Positions 24,713-37,814 of a stretch of DNA of 64,000 nt are shown here, one piece after another. Under the pieces are notes generated by a model that made no database searches, was not told where the DNA came from, and worked only from the letters and a program-made list of their open reading frames with translations. The number at the start of each line of letters is the position of its first letter. Positions within the stretch are counted from its first letter, which is position 1. Source of the stretch: Heliocidaris tuberculata (taxonomy: Eukaryota > Echinodermata > Echinoidea > Camarodonta > Echinometridae); NCBI GenBank assembly GCA_025618425.1, contig CM046847.1, positions 7,243,033 to 7,307,032 of the forward strand. Reading direction: 5' to 3'. Made by a program: the position numbers and the translations under genes.

Positions 24713-27515
24713 ACCATTACCCTGTTTTTACATGTATCTCTATTTATTGTTTCTGCCCTGTCAGTGCCTCACACTTCTATCGTAAAATTGTTTTTCCTTC
24801 CGAAGTGATACTGTGTATTCCGTAATGACATTACATGTATGTATCTCTTTATTCTTAAGCATATGTGACCCAATTGTTCTTCTACTGAATTTATGCTATT
24901 TTAAAAGTCTGGAAATGACTTTATGAAAATGAATGTGTAAAAATTGATGAAGTGCCTATTAAAGATTGATCTTAAAGCAGTCAATTTTCCCCACACATTT
25001 TGTGTTCCTACATTTAACAGCCTTTTGCCCCCCCCCCCCACCCCCCAATTTTTGTCATCAGCAGTTATAATATTGCTTTTTAGTATTTTATTATTTAATC
25101 ATAAGGGTTTTAGAAAAACGACATTGGTGTATAGCAAATGTTCATGTATGAATCAGTCAAACAGCTTAAATAATAAGTGCTTGGACCTTTTAGTTTAATA
25201 ACAGGTTGATTTCTGTCTTGAGCTCATCCTCTTGAGCTAATCACTCACTTCAGCCAAGTTGATTGAATTATTTATGAGGACACTGGCACTTCCATTATGG
25301 AATCCTGTGCCCATTAGTAAACAACCCAAATTAGATTGCAGGGGTCAATCACGATCCAGTCCTCTGCCCTGAACCTATCTGCATCAACTCAGTGGCTTGG
25401 TGATCTTCCACACCAGGAGTGGGTCCTGATTGGTCGGCCAAGTACGCTTTTGGGTCATGTGATGTGCAAACATCCCCCACTTGGTCGTGTCAGGTGACAT
25501 CCATCCCCATGGTGAGGGATAATGAATTTGTTGGTGAGCCCCTCCCAAGGGGTAGGGTCTAACCCCCAATGCCCAGGGTAGTCCATCTCTTTCTAGGAAT
25601 CTGGCACTGTGCCAGCCCACCTGTAACCCCTAGGCTTGTTCTTATCTGCACAGAAATGCCACTCCTCTATGGAGATTTCTGATATGGGGCTCAGGAGTAT
25701 ACAAAATATGAAATATGAGATGAACACAATGCCCCTTATGCAGTCTAATTTATGCCTGATTGCCTAAGTTGGGCTCAAATAGATGCAAGGAAAGTATTGA
25801 TTACAATTGGCGATTGATAGCTGTGGAAGTGGCCGTACCTAGCTGCCATTGGGCATGAACAGAGGATGTGCACAAAGGCATGGGCTGTTAGAGTAACACC
25901 CCATCTGCATGCTTTAAAATTGTTATCTTCAGTCTCTTTTCTTTCATAAGAGAAGCATTTGCCATACATGTCCTAAATCATCAGCTTTTATGCTACGTCA
26001 GTTCCTCACACAATGCTATGGTGCTTATATCAGTAAAAGTTAGGGCTATGCAGTTATGTAGATGTGGGTTTTTAAGAAGTTTACTTTGGAAGTAGAATGA
26101 AAATTCTTAATTAGAGAAATCTAGAGTCATACCATGGTCATTTTTTGATTCAAGGTAAAAACTTCATTTTATTTGAAGTGCACTGCTCCGTACTTGCGAT
26201 ATTAAACTATATAGCTCCTCTTTGAAGTTATCATTATTTATTCTAGAACATGGGAACCGCGCAAAATGTACCATGCTTTGTTAACTGACAAAGCAGGTTC
26301 GGTTGTGCCTGTACTATTATGTCGTTCATTAACTAAAACGATTGTTGGAGTTGATTCAGGGAGAATCAATCGGGCATGTTTGAGTGCAAGGTTAAATGCA
26401 TTTATGTATGTAGCTATTTCTTTTTCTTTTTTTTGTGTGTTTCGCTAGAATAGAAGGTCCCTCGCTATAATGTAAACTCATGAAACATGGCATCAATATC
26501 AGCAATTAATTTCAGGGTCTCAACTTCGTCAGGGTATTGACATAGTGTGATGCGATGGTATAACCCTTACAAACATGAAACATAAATTCATGTAGAAAGC
26601 TGAGACGAATATAGGTATTACCAGTATATTGGCTACAGTATAATACTTAAAGGTACATGTACTACATTATGCATTTAACATTTGAGATAGTTGTGAAATT
26701 CATGCAGTTGTTGGTTAAATTTTCTTCAAACATAAAGAGAAAACGCCCCAGAAAGTTTTGAGAAAAATCATTGTGTAATAGGGAGAAACTTCATAAAGTT
26801 AATTTTCAGTAAAAATTATATCTGATACAGACATGTTTATCGTAAGGTGAAAATATTTTAACACATGTATTATGTTATACAAAAACATAATTATTATCAT
26901 TTTTATCTCTTTTCTTCGCTATTGTATTTTTGTTGTTGTTTAACCAAACAATTATAGTACATCTTCTGAGAGCTAGAATGACATTAAGACATCATTTCCC
27001 ACAGGGTTTCCACCCTTCTGGCTCTCAACAGACAATGTTACAAGTATGTAGATTCATTTGTTACGATCTGTAAGTTGCCCTGAGACTAGTGTTTCTAGTC
27101 TTGGAGGAATATCGCGCATAGAATTTCACGGAGCATTGTCCTTTTTTGATAAAGAAGACAAAGGCATCCCTTGACAGGTCTTTACATTCTCACATATCAA
27201 GTAACCCAGTTTTCTATCATGACATTTTCTTTTCTCCTGCATAGAAAAGTGGTTATACGACATGGGAGATATGCTGTATGTTCAAATATCAAATATATTC
27301 CAGGAGATTGTTTAAATTGCATGGGATTATTGGTTTGAGGGATGGTGTAAAATTCTTGATATCATTCAAGTTATGATGTTCACAATTCTTGTCATTGGTA
27401 TTGTTACACCAAAAGATCGGATTTCTTAGTAAATTGGAGCAAATGAAAGGATGGTTGACCCTTGTAACATTTGAGTTTAGACAGACATGTAAATATATAT
27501 AATTCCTGGTCCACA

Positions 27516-27546
27516 TACATGTACATGTACATGTACATGTACATAC
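27516..27546. repeat. TACATG tandem run
   Basis: ACATGT hexamers in five tandem copies; self-complementary. The longest run of a palindrome found all over the window. Confidence 0.92.
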
Positions 27547-28475
27547 TATTAAATACATGTACTCAAACCACTTGAGTTTAGTTTAGTTTAGTACCGGTAG
27601 CTAAAAAAGGAAGGACATTTTCCTAACATTTTGTGTTTGTGATAATGGTTATAGGCCTCATAAGCTTATGCTATTTTTATGTAAGTAATATGTAAAAATG
27701 TCATGCCTAGGCTTGGGGCACTTTTTTATTGACTTTGTTTTGTACACAATATCATCTCATATTGGTTAGATATGACCTACTCATTTTTATATTGAACTGT
27801 GGAGGGTGAAAATAATTTTATTTTTTTTCATGGGAGCACTTTTTGTATAATGAATATGGAGGAAGAGTAATTTTTTTGCACAAAGTTAATATATTTAGTT
27901 CTATTTCATTCAGTTTCCCTTTTTCCTCACTTATTTTTTTTTTCTTACTAAAGATTTTATTTATATTCCAGAACATGTTCAGAACTATCCAGAGCTAAAT
28001 ATTTTCAGATACAAATGTGTTATTTGATGTAAATTGGTGTGTATCTCGTTCAGCTATATCTGAACAATACATGTAGGTTTGAGGAGAGGGAATATAGGCT
28101 CTTACTTGTTCTCTCACTGATATCATGGCAACCGTATGGATTATGCAGGATTTAGGAAGATGGAAAGATGTGAGTGATACTTGAAGAGCTCCAGGTCATA
28201 TTGTCCATTCACATCTAAAAGGCTTCAAATCCCTTCAAATAGAGAATGAGAGGCTCCCCTGCATGTATCGTCTCCTTTCTGTCATGCTTTCGCCATGTCT
28301 GTGGTAGTTTCTCAGCAGGTTTCTACTTAAATTGTAGACCTACATTGTGGCCTCAACCCCAATATTATTCAGAATGTTTATGCTAGCAGTGGTAATGAAT
28401 ATTTACAGTACCGGTATATCTCCATATTTTTTCCTGCCTTTATATTTTTTCATAATTTTAAAGGTACTCTTTTAC

Positions 28476-28553
28476 ATTTTTTTTTTTGAGGGGGCTGTTA
28501 TGCAAGTGTGTATTTTTTCTTTTGGAGGGGGCTCTTATATAAGTGTCTGTTAT
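28476..28553 (+). repeat. Short imperfect tandem duplication
   Basis: TTTTGAGGGGGCTGTTATGC AAGTGTGT is followed by TTTTGGAGGGGGCTCTTATA TAAGTGTCTGT at a distance of about 38 bp. Confidence 0.6.
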
Positions 28554-31384
28554 GGACATCAAGATAACTAAGAAGAAATATACACAGAGTGGAAAATTTA
28601 CCCTGTAGAAAATTATGGCCATATCTGTCTGTCTTTGAGAGCCTATGCCAAAGAGACTTTGAAATGAAATTTATTGAACCAAATAAATTATCTGACACAC
28701 TAAACTGTGATCATGTTGCCTGAACTTTTCTTTTCAATATATGTTTTAGTCAGGTATATCAAGATAGATTTATGGACACTTTAAACCTTTTGATTTTACT
28801 TTAAAATGTTAAATGGTACCTTTAGATCATTTACCAGCTGTTTGAGTGTAATGCATACAATACGAGCCCTCAAAATGACATAAGTACTTCATGATTCATC
28901 AGCATGTAAAAGGGTAGATCTGAAATGTTAGCTCCTGAGGTTATCGGTTTTCAAGGGCACCAGTGAAAATAGAATGGTAGATTTCCTGTTGACTTGCCTG
29001 TTAAAGCTTGGGCAAGATGAGGTTGCAAAAGTGATTCGAGGCAGTGGCTTTTAGCTTCAAATGGTGCATTTCATGATAAATTGAACTATAACTGTGGGTG
29101 ATGACGTGTGACTATGGTGCTTGAATCTGGAAGCACGTACGTTGCTCGAATGACAAGTTTCATTTTTCAGCTTTTTTCTTTTCAAATCAGTTACACTTTT
29201 AGCTGTATGAGCCATGTACGTACATGTAAGAGATGACTGAATATTTATTATTGGTAAACTGGAGGGGGAAAGACCCTTACTTTGCCATTGCTGTATTGCA
29301 ATTCTGTACTTGTGTATGTTCATGCTCAATTACTGAAGGGCAGTTGTTACACTTACAGCATGCAAATCCTACTTTACTGCATAAAGGATATACCTCCTTC
29401 TTGCATTCCACCCTACAAATGAGAGGGAATACCTTCTCTATCAAACACAAGATAGGCATCAAAGAAGCCAGAGATTGCTGTCCGATAAAATTCAGGAATA
29501 CATTGTGTGCTGTCATCGACATCAAGAGGCCAAGTTGTTCTGGTTCAGCTCTCTGAGAGTTGATATCTGAACAGTCGAAAGTAATGTCAGATGTGATAAA
29601 GATATTGAGCCTCTGCATTCTGCTCAATATTTTTTTTCAGAGAGAAGAGGACAGGAAATCCGCAGAGAGATATTCAAACCTGTGTTTACCAGCTGAGAGT
29701 TTTAACTTTTGTCTGGGCTTACATAAATTTGTTTATTTATCCCTCTTGGTGAAAATCTGTTCCCTTTCTCTGTTTTTAGTACCGGTATGTTTAGTTTGAA
29801 ACCCAGTAGGTAGTTGTGGTTATTACCACATTTGTTCAGCTTGTGAGCTTGATTCTTCTTGTCACTTAGCCAATATGGATCAATGCTATAGGCCTACCAC
29901 ATGTATTCCCTTATTCTCTTTCAGTCAGCAATTTGGTGCAATAAGGCTACATACACACACTTCTAATTGTAAGAACAGTATACTTTAACATGGTTTATGG
30001 AAACATGTTTTCACAATTGAAGGTTTTCGGTAACACCATGTGGGAGCCTCTGTGAAAAGGCTGTTGATATATTCTTTCGTGAAAAAATAACCCACTTATG
30101 GGGCGTTTAGAGGAATTTAGGAGAAGTGAAAGGAAAGGAAAGAGATGGAAATGAAATGAAATTAAATTAAACACTTTAATACACAAGACTATTTTTGGTT
30201 TTTGTTTTCGGTGTTTGTACACCAAAAATGAAGTGAGATGGAAAGAGGAAAGAAGAAAAAGGAAGAAAGAGTGATCGAGATCAGGAAAGTTTTGAGTAGG
30301 TCACAGAAGTTTAGAGAGAGTAGTTCTGAAAAGAACTGTTTGTATTCCTCTGTAGAGTAGTTCTGAAAGAGAGTTTCCGAACTATGGTATTCTTTCGGTA
30401 ACATGTTTATAATTTTTTAAACGGTAGATTTAGATTAATAATTTCTTCTCAATTCTTTTATCCCAAAGTGCTGCTTTTAGCAGAAGTAGGGCTATAGAGT
30501 TAATCGATACAGTCTGATTATATCATATTATTTTGATGAGGTACAGAAAGAGGTGGTTCGGCTTGCTTGAACCGTACTCGTAGTAGTGTAACACGCTGTG
30601 ACTGAGGTCAGTACTGAATATGACACATGTATGGCAGGTTGCCAACCGCCTTCACTACTCACGTTCTCTGTCAGTGCATGAATTATTGCCCTCTCAAAAG
30701 GTCTTTGCTTGTTTGTCATGCAATTTCTATTCTGCATCTCAGATTCTCAAATTTTTCAGAAATCTGTTGTAAGATCTTCAAAAGATAAATGCAAAAGATG
30801 AATGCAATCAAGGAGAATTGTTTTTCTTCAGTTTGGAGTATGCTGTTACGTGAAATGTATTTTATTAATTACCGGTAAAGATATTTGCTTGTCTTTAAGA
30901 TCGGATTATCTTCAAAGATCAAAAGAGTTATGTATATTTTTATAGTAATTTAAGTTGACTAATAAAGGATTGAAGTTGACTCCTAAAACATACAAAGATC
31001 TTATTGGATTGGTAAAGCAAATTTCTTTTTCTCAAATATTTGTCAATCTTAGTTTGATTAACCAGTTGAACAACACAGAACTGTATTTAGTTGATGTGGC
31101 AATATATCAAATTTATTGTAAAATGGGTTTAATAAGCCACAAAGCTTGGATTGGAAAGCTGTACACTTGTCATGTATGACCTATTCTTTAATAAGGAGGA
31201 AGGCAAATGTATACATTAATTCCTCTTTTGAAGAATATTTGTAACATATTTCCTGTCAAAGGAAATGATCAATATAGAGTTTTGGCTTGTTTAATGCATA
31301 ATAATGCATGGCACATTTGGCAATAATCAAAGGTAAAGGTTGCAGAATACGTAGGCATGACTTTTCTATGGTGTTGGGCTTCCA

Positions 31385-31890
31385 TTAAAGGGGAAGTTCA
31401 CCCTGAAGATTACTTGAGTTTAAAAAATGCAGAAAAAATAAAGAAAAATATTGACGAAGGTTTGATGAAAATCGGTCAAATAATAAAAGAGTTATGAGTA
31501 TTTAAAGTTTTGGATTCGTGACGTCACATGCGAGCAGCTGCCCATTGGTCATGTAATAAATATTCCATATATTCGCATTTTTTTTTACGATCCACGATAA
31601 ATTAATATTGTTTCTTTTCAGAATCTAGTATTGAATAACATTTCTGACAATATATCAAATGCACAGACGAAAATATTCTAAATTTTCTGAGAAAAATGTA
31701 TTTTATGGAATATTTATCACATTACATAATGGAGGAGCTGCTCGCATGTGACGTCACAAAATCAAAACTTCAAAAGTCCATAACTCCGTTATTCTTTAAC
31801 GGATTTTGTCCAAACTTTCGCCAATATTTTTCTTTATTTTTTCTGCATTTTTTAAACTCAAGTAATCTTCGGGGTGAACTTCCCCTTTAA
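31385..31890. mobile_element. TTAA-bounded foldback element with about 155-bp inverted arms
   Basis: Left arm begins TTAAAGGGGAAGTTCACCC. The right arm's reverse complement begins identically for 19 bases and then stays very similar for about 155 bp (shared GATTACTTGAGTTTAAAAAA, TGCAGAAAAAATAAAG, GTGACGTCACATGCGAGCAG). The middle is AT-rich and unrelated. The first bases resemble the ends of the 385-bp TTAA family (TTAAAGGGGAGGTT), which suggests the same transposition machinery. Each arm carries one TGACGTCA palindrome (31519-31526 and 31749-31756). No coding capacity. Confidence 0.88.
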
Positions 31891-34748
31891 CAATTTATAT
31901 CACCATGGATATTTATGATTTGACTGGAGAAAAGCACAATCGGTTTTACAGTTCATTTGCGACAAGCAGCAATCTCCCTTTGACCAGGCTGTTTTTCTTT
32001 TGAGTATACACGTCAACATCCCAATGGTGCGTGACTCTTTTCCTAATCTGCAGTTCAAAGTGTGTTCTCAGTTTATAAACATCTTAAAAACAAGTCAGAG
32101 ATTAGAATGGGGGCTGAGCACGTTTTCTAGAGCTTTTGGATGCTCGGAAACTGGTAAACTCTGACATGCCGTTGCTCCGCGGCTCAGTCATGATATGTTA
32201 TTGTTAAAAAAATAATATAGAGGATGGCAAGATGAAGTGTTTGGATCACCGCTGTCAGGAGGTGACCTTACCTTCTACATAAGCTCGCACCAAAATATGA
32301 AAACAGAAAAATATATGGGCATAAATGCCACTGTCCTTGTAGGGTGTGCATGTGTAAACTTGGATTATTCAATTTGGGTGTGAGGAAGAGATAGCCGCTC
32401 TTCCTCCTATTCTTTCCTCCCAGTTCTGCAATTCCAATTTGTATGATCAGCTGCAGGGGGTTTAAAGGTGGGAGATGCTGTTCCTTGATTCTTAAAAAAA
32501 AAAGGAAGAAGAAAGGGGTTTGACAGTGCTATATCTATAAAAGAAGTAGAGAGAATAGAGAAGAGCAGAGATCAATGAAACTAGGATAAGTTATTCAAGT
32601 AGAACACCGTCACTAGGCTCAACTCAAGCACTGCTAAGGATAAATCGCTTTGCAAGGCCAGTATCTCACTTTTTGTCCTAAAAAATACAAAGAAAGAGCT
32701 AGTCTCTTGGTAACCTGGAATTTCCTTGCAGCAGCTATGCATGAATACGCATTAGTTTGTAATCAAATTTGGAATCATCTGGCTTTGGAGAGGAGAGCCG
32801 AGATCGGATCGTGTTTGTCTTTCCGACCGCGTACCACTGCACGGCCATTCTGTCGATCCCTACATGTCAAAATCAATAGGCTCCATTTGAAGCCCTGCAC
32901 CGCTGCAAGTTGGCAAAAAGGGAGAAGCCTAAAGTAGAGTGAACCTTTTGATTAACATCAGAGGCGGAGAGACCGTGGCTCCGTCTTCTCTTGTGACACA
33001 CTGCTTGCGTCAAGGCCCAGCTTTTGTGGAACACCACTGGGTCTCCTGCATGTTTGAACAGAGTTCTAAGATGTTTGCACTCCAGTTTTCATTACAATCC
33101 CCATGCTGTCCTCTCACCCTAATTCTCATTTTCCTCTTTTTATGTCATGATCTGTTTCCTGCTATTAGTATTAGTATACCCATGTAATCAGTTTACATTT
33201 TCTATAAATCCTATATGCCTCCCCAAACCACCTTTACAAAACATGTCAAAAAATTACAATAATAATACAATAATACAATAAACTTAACCATCAAAACTTT
33301 TCGAATATTAATTGTGAAATATAATTCATACACATTGCCATTTCTTCTGTTATTTTTTTCTTGCTGTTTTTAATCAAGTTCATTGCTTTCTAAATTTCTG
33401 TCCAAGATATGCCTTTCCCTATTCAAATGTACATTCTTGCTTCCTGTCTTACAGTTTCTATTCATTAATTCCTTATTTTTCCTGTCCATTTTCTACCCTT
33501 AGGCCTCTCAGTTCTGTTTTTGCTGCTGTAATTCCACGGTCAAGTTTTTGTTTTGATCAATATCAAAGCTTTGGTTTCCCTCCCTTCGGTACAGCCCTCA
33601 ATTGTGTTTCTAAAATCAACAGACCAGGGTAGTGCACAGGGATAAGGAACAAAAACATCTCTGTGACTCACGTAATGCCCTGGTATGAAAATACCGAGAG
33701 CCCCCAAAACAGCAAAAATCAGAAAGATGCAGTATGATGTACTCTAGTCGTAGTATAATTTATTAGATTACTGCAGAACTACAGTTCTTCCATTTCACTC
33801 ATTTTCGTCACGGCAGCGCTGCATGTGATACAATGTTGGGCATTAGGTTGCACATAATTCTACAACCTCCCCTCAGGCTTTGTCATATCATTTCAGCATT
33901 ATTATAATAACCGCCAGCTCTACTCATCAGTGTACACGTGTACAGGATTTTAACCCCTCCAGTACGTGTACATCAGGCTGCTTGGACAATCTGGGAGCTT
34001 GAAGCGGCTTCGTTTGTTGCCGTTATGTTGCGATAGAACAGCAATGAAGAGCAATATATACAATTGGCTCTCATCATTCTGTGCCTGTTTGCACTACTAT
34101 TCAGCCATTGTCCGGCCTTTTATCTCTGCTCATGTTGACATTTCTAAGGCTCCGCCCTGGCCAGCTTTCCTCCTCGCTCGTTCCTTTTCCATTTCTCTCT
34201 CCTGTCCATTCTCCTCACCCATCCTATTCATAGAGCCTTTACAGAAAGCATTGAAAACAAGCCATCTCCCTCTGTTTGGAATCCCCTTCTTCAAGTACTC
34301 TTCAATCCCATTGTTGCATCTCAAGTGAGGTCATTGCTTTTCAGCCTGTGTGCATTAGTTCAGGTAATGCACTATCAAATTATGAACAAAAAGAGTGCTT
34401 GAGGCATCTTGTGAGCTGATATTCGTTAATTCATGCAATATCTTGTCACTAGAAATCACAGCATCAATGTACAGCTGACAGGGAGACATATGGTGACAGC
34501 CTTCAAGATAGCACTTCCTGTCCATTCTATCAAAAGAGTTTTAAATTGCTGTTGTTCTTTTCTGCTGAAAGCCAAAAGACTCTCAATATATGATATAAAG
34601 GATCTAAAATGCCTTAAAAAAAAAAAAACCTTAAAAATGAACTACATGCATCAATACTCCAGAAAATGTAATATTTTTGGGGGGGTTATTGTTATGTCTG
34701 ATTTTAGATTCAAGAACACCAACTATGGTTTAATTTTGTACAACATCT

Positions 34749-34903
34749 GCTCCTGCGACAATTGCTCTGGAGGTGATTTCTAAGACTATACCTAACCCTA
34801 AACCTAACTTGAAACCAAACCTAAAGCCCAATCAAAACCCAAGCCCCATCAAAACCCAAGCCCAACCTATGGTTTTGATAAAATTAAGGCCAGAGCAAAT
34901 GTA
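34749..34903 (+). repeat. TCGCCAGAG / CCTAA repeat, copy 2
   Basis: Starts GCTCCTGCGACAATTGCTCTGG, continues with CCTAACCCTAAACCTAA and CAAAACCCAAGCCC repeats, and ends GGCCAGAGCAAATGT, matching copy 1 at 11836-12086 in order. It lacks the 15-bp tandem extension. Confidence 0.7.
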
Positions 34904-36652
34904 GGATTAACCAGTAAGGTACCAATATGTGGATGGAAATATCTTTTCTTTCACTACAGTTGTACAGAGAAGAAGCAGAAGGCTTAGAATTTTCATAACT
35001 TTTCAGTGGTCCCCTTCAAGCATTAGATCAGCCAAGTCGTGGGGGTGGGGGGGGGGGGGGTAATGGTGGGCAATTTCAGTAGTGGCCTTGGTTTATATCT
35101 GGCTTGGTCTTGGGCAAATGGGTTCCTGTTATGGGACATTGGATATTTGATTGAAATGGAGCCTGATGTCCATCAGTCCCCTGACATGCTGTTTCTCTGG
35201 AGATCAATACTCGCTGCCAGAAAGTCCAGTTTGGGGGGAGTGCAAGGAGAGCAACGCACTGGAGTGTGATCAATATTTACAAAGGGAAGACTCAGCAAGG
35301 CAGAGTTTGTACACCAGGGAACCATGGTTGGGCTTCAAATCCTTGGATATGGTCTCTAGGATATATTAGGGGTGGTGTGGATTAAAAGAGGGGTGGTACA
35401 AGGGGCCATGTATGCTGGGGTTAGGGATAAGTGAGAGTGATGGACTCACTGATAAATTATGAAATGATGTGAGGAATTTACAAGGACAGGCTACAGGACA
35501 GCAAACAATGAAAGAAAAAGCATGATGTACAGTAACTTTTTTTTTTTAAAGTGTACATGTGATTTACCCACAGCTAAAGGAGAGACAGGGTGTGATTGCC
35601 TGTGGCTGCATTTATTTATGATTATCTAAAAAGTATTTTAGTTGGAGGGATTCATCTTGTTATGGATACTTAAATTTGCTTTGCGATATAATAGGAGTAG
35701 TTAAAGATACTAGATAATGATAGAGAAACACTATGTTTTACACAATTAATTTTGCCCTGTTTAAAGCCATGGGGGTTCTGCCAGTGTCTTGATACTGCCC
35801 CTGATAGTGTTGAATCGAACCCAGTTGAATGAATTTAAGTGACAGTTTTAATGGAAATTTTAATGTTTTTTGTAGCTTGTTGGCCAAAATGTTCAAAAGC
35901 TATTCAAATTCTTGCTAAGGAGATACACATGTTATTGTAAATGAATGACCATGAGATTCTGCAACATGGACTCGAAAGCTGAATTTTGGAGGAGACATTC
36001 AATTGGCTTGAATAGCTTGAAAGTTGATTTACTAACCATAATGACACCATGTGAATAAATAATTGGAGAAAACATGTTTAAGATACACATTTGTATGTTA
36101 TTGATTGGTTTGCCCTTCTATACCCAAAAATGTTACCCTGGCACGTACGCAATTTGTAGACCTACATGTAGCAATTGTTTGTTAAAGGGCTACATGTAAG
36201 GCTTGTCCGCAGAAGTTTTATTCAGGTTAAGTGCTATGCATGCACTGCCATGTGTTTTCAGGGGTTCTTCTCAATTCTATTCATGGCACGTGTGGTAATA
36301 GTTGTGGTTTGGCCTTTTCAACAGAGCTGAGGAAATTGATTTTTCTTATTCCAATAAGAGCTGCATGCATCTTGTCCATGCAAAATGGTCCAACTATGAA
36401 GTAATCAATGCTGTTGTGAACAATCTACGTTTGCAGGGGGCCAGCTTGCTTACTTGATCGTAAAATTGTGATCAAGTGGAAAATTCAAGAATGGTATAAA
36501 ATTTTGTGAATCTGGTGGAATTAACCTGGTCAATTCTTCCTCTGTAGTATAATAATTTATGGTATAAAAATTAAGTCTACCTGAAAACCTATGTAAAAGT
36601 ATGAGATATTAGCAATTTTGTACAAAATTTAAAGTCAATATTTATGTCTTTG

Positions 36653-36926
36653 CTGAAAGTACCTTTAAGACACCCCTTTGATCTGGTGAAGACGTGTCTT
36701 GGCTGAAATTCTCTTTAAAGGCTCTGCTTTAAACCAGTCAAGACAGTGTGTCTTCGCTAAAAGTACCTTGCAGACACCCCTTTGAACTGGTGAAGACAAT
36801 GTGTCTTGGCTGAAAGGCTCTTTAAAACTCCGCTCTAAATCAGTCAAGACAATGTCTTGGCTGACAGTACCTTTAAGGTACCCCTTTAAGATACCCCTTT
36901 AAACCAGTGAAGACAATGTGTCTTCC
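36653..36926 (+). repeat. Alternating A-B tandem repeat, about 52-bp units
   Basis: Five units begin CTGAAAG/CTAAAAG and end GTGTCTTGG/CG at 36653, 36703, 36757, 36810 and 36861. Odd units carry ACACCCCTTTGA.CTGGTGAAGAC; even units carry CTTTAAA..CTC.GCT.TAAA.CAGTCAAGAC. The fifth merges both types. An open frame on the minus strand follows the repeat only. Confidence 0.82.
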
Positions 36927-37429
36927 CTAGCTTCCTGAAGGAGGTGATGAATCAATTCTTTTGTGGGTTGCATCTTTTATCTGTGCTGTATTGTTCCATC
37001 AAGCTATAAGTTCATCAATGCTCAAGGTTACTGGCTATTGATGCGATAGATGAATTGAATGGATCCCTAACCGTTGTTTATACTATTGACTACACAGCAC
37101 AGTACCTTTAATAAGAGGTACATGGTGTATGTTGATTGAAGACAATTTCGTTCAACAATGTAACCGTGTAATCATCAATAACTTGCTTGAAGTAAATTAC
37201 ATGTATGTTGACTCCAGACTCTACCAGAACATCCATCTTTCAGAAGTACCCTTCATTTCCTTGATATAATATTTAAAAGGTGATGGTATACATGTATGCT
37301 CTTTACTTTGGCTTCTCCAGCCCCATTTTCTTCAGTTCACATACTCTTTCTTTAATGATCAAAGCACCCTATGCTTTTAGGGTTGAAAGCTTACAAATGT
37401 CTCTCTGAAGTATTTCTTGCAGTACTTTA

Positions 37430-37814
37430 TTAAAGGGGAGGTTGAGTTCTGGGAAAGGTGAAAAATAATTTATGAGCTTTCTCATTCATTTAATGTCACT
37501 TTGGAAGAACATAATAGTAGAAATGCCCCCTGAAAAGGATTTCTCTTCAAATGCCCTTACATTCAAAATATGACGAAACATAGCTGAAGTGTTTGGGCCG
37601 AACATCCATGCCACATTTGTGAGCAGTCCCATACACCCATTTCTGTGTGCGGTGCATGTGCTTTTGAGTGAGTATGGGTTGATTTCTTATCATTTTGATG
37701 ATTCCAAAACCTCACAGTATACACCAATCCTTACTTAGACATGATAAACCATTCCCAAATGCTTCCATGCTTTCACAATGTAATCGCATGACCAGAACTC
37801 AACTTTATCTTTAA
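37430..37814 (-). mobile_element. TTAA-bounded MITE-like family, copy 2
   Basis: Reverse-complement copy of 19313-19703: it contains the complements of CGGCCCAAACATTTCAGCT (here ...GTGTTTGGGCCGAACATC), GGTTTTGGAATCA and AAAGCTCA. Limits are TTAAAGGGGAGGTTGAG and CAACTTTATCTTTAA. It is 385 bp with no insertion of the CCAGGG element. Confidence 0.82.

Noticed and set aside
27081..27097. Small hairpin GACTAG...CTAGTC
   Set aside because: A 6-bp stem is expected many times by chance in 64 kb.
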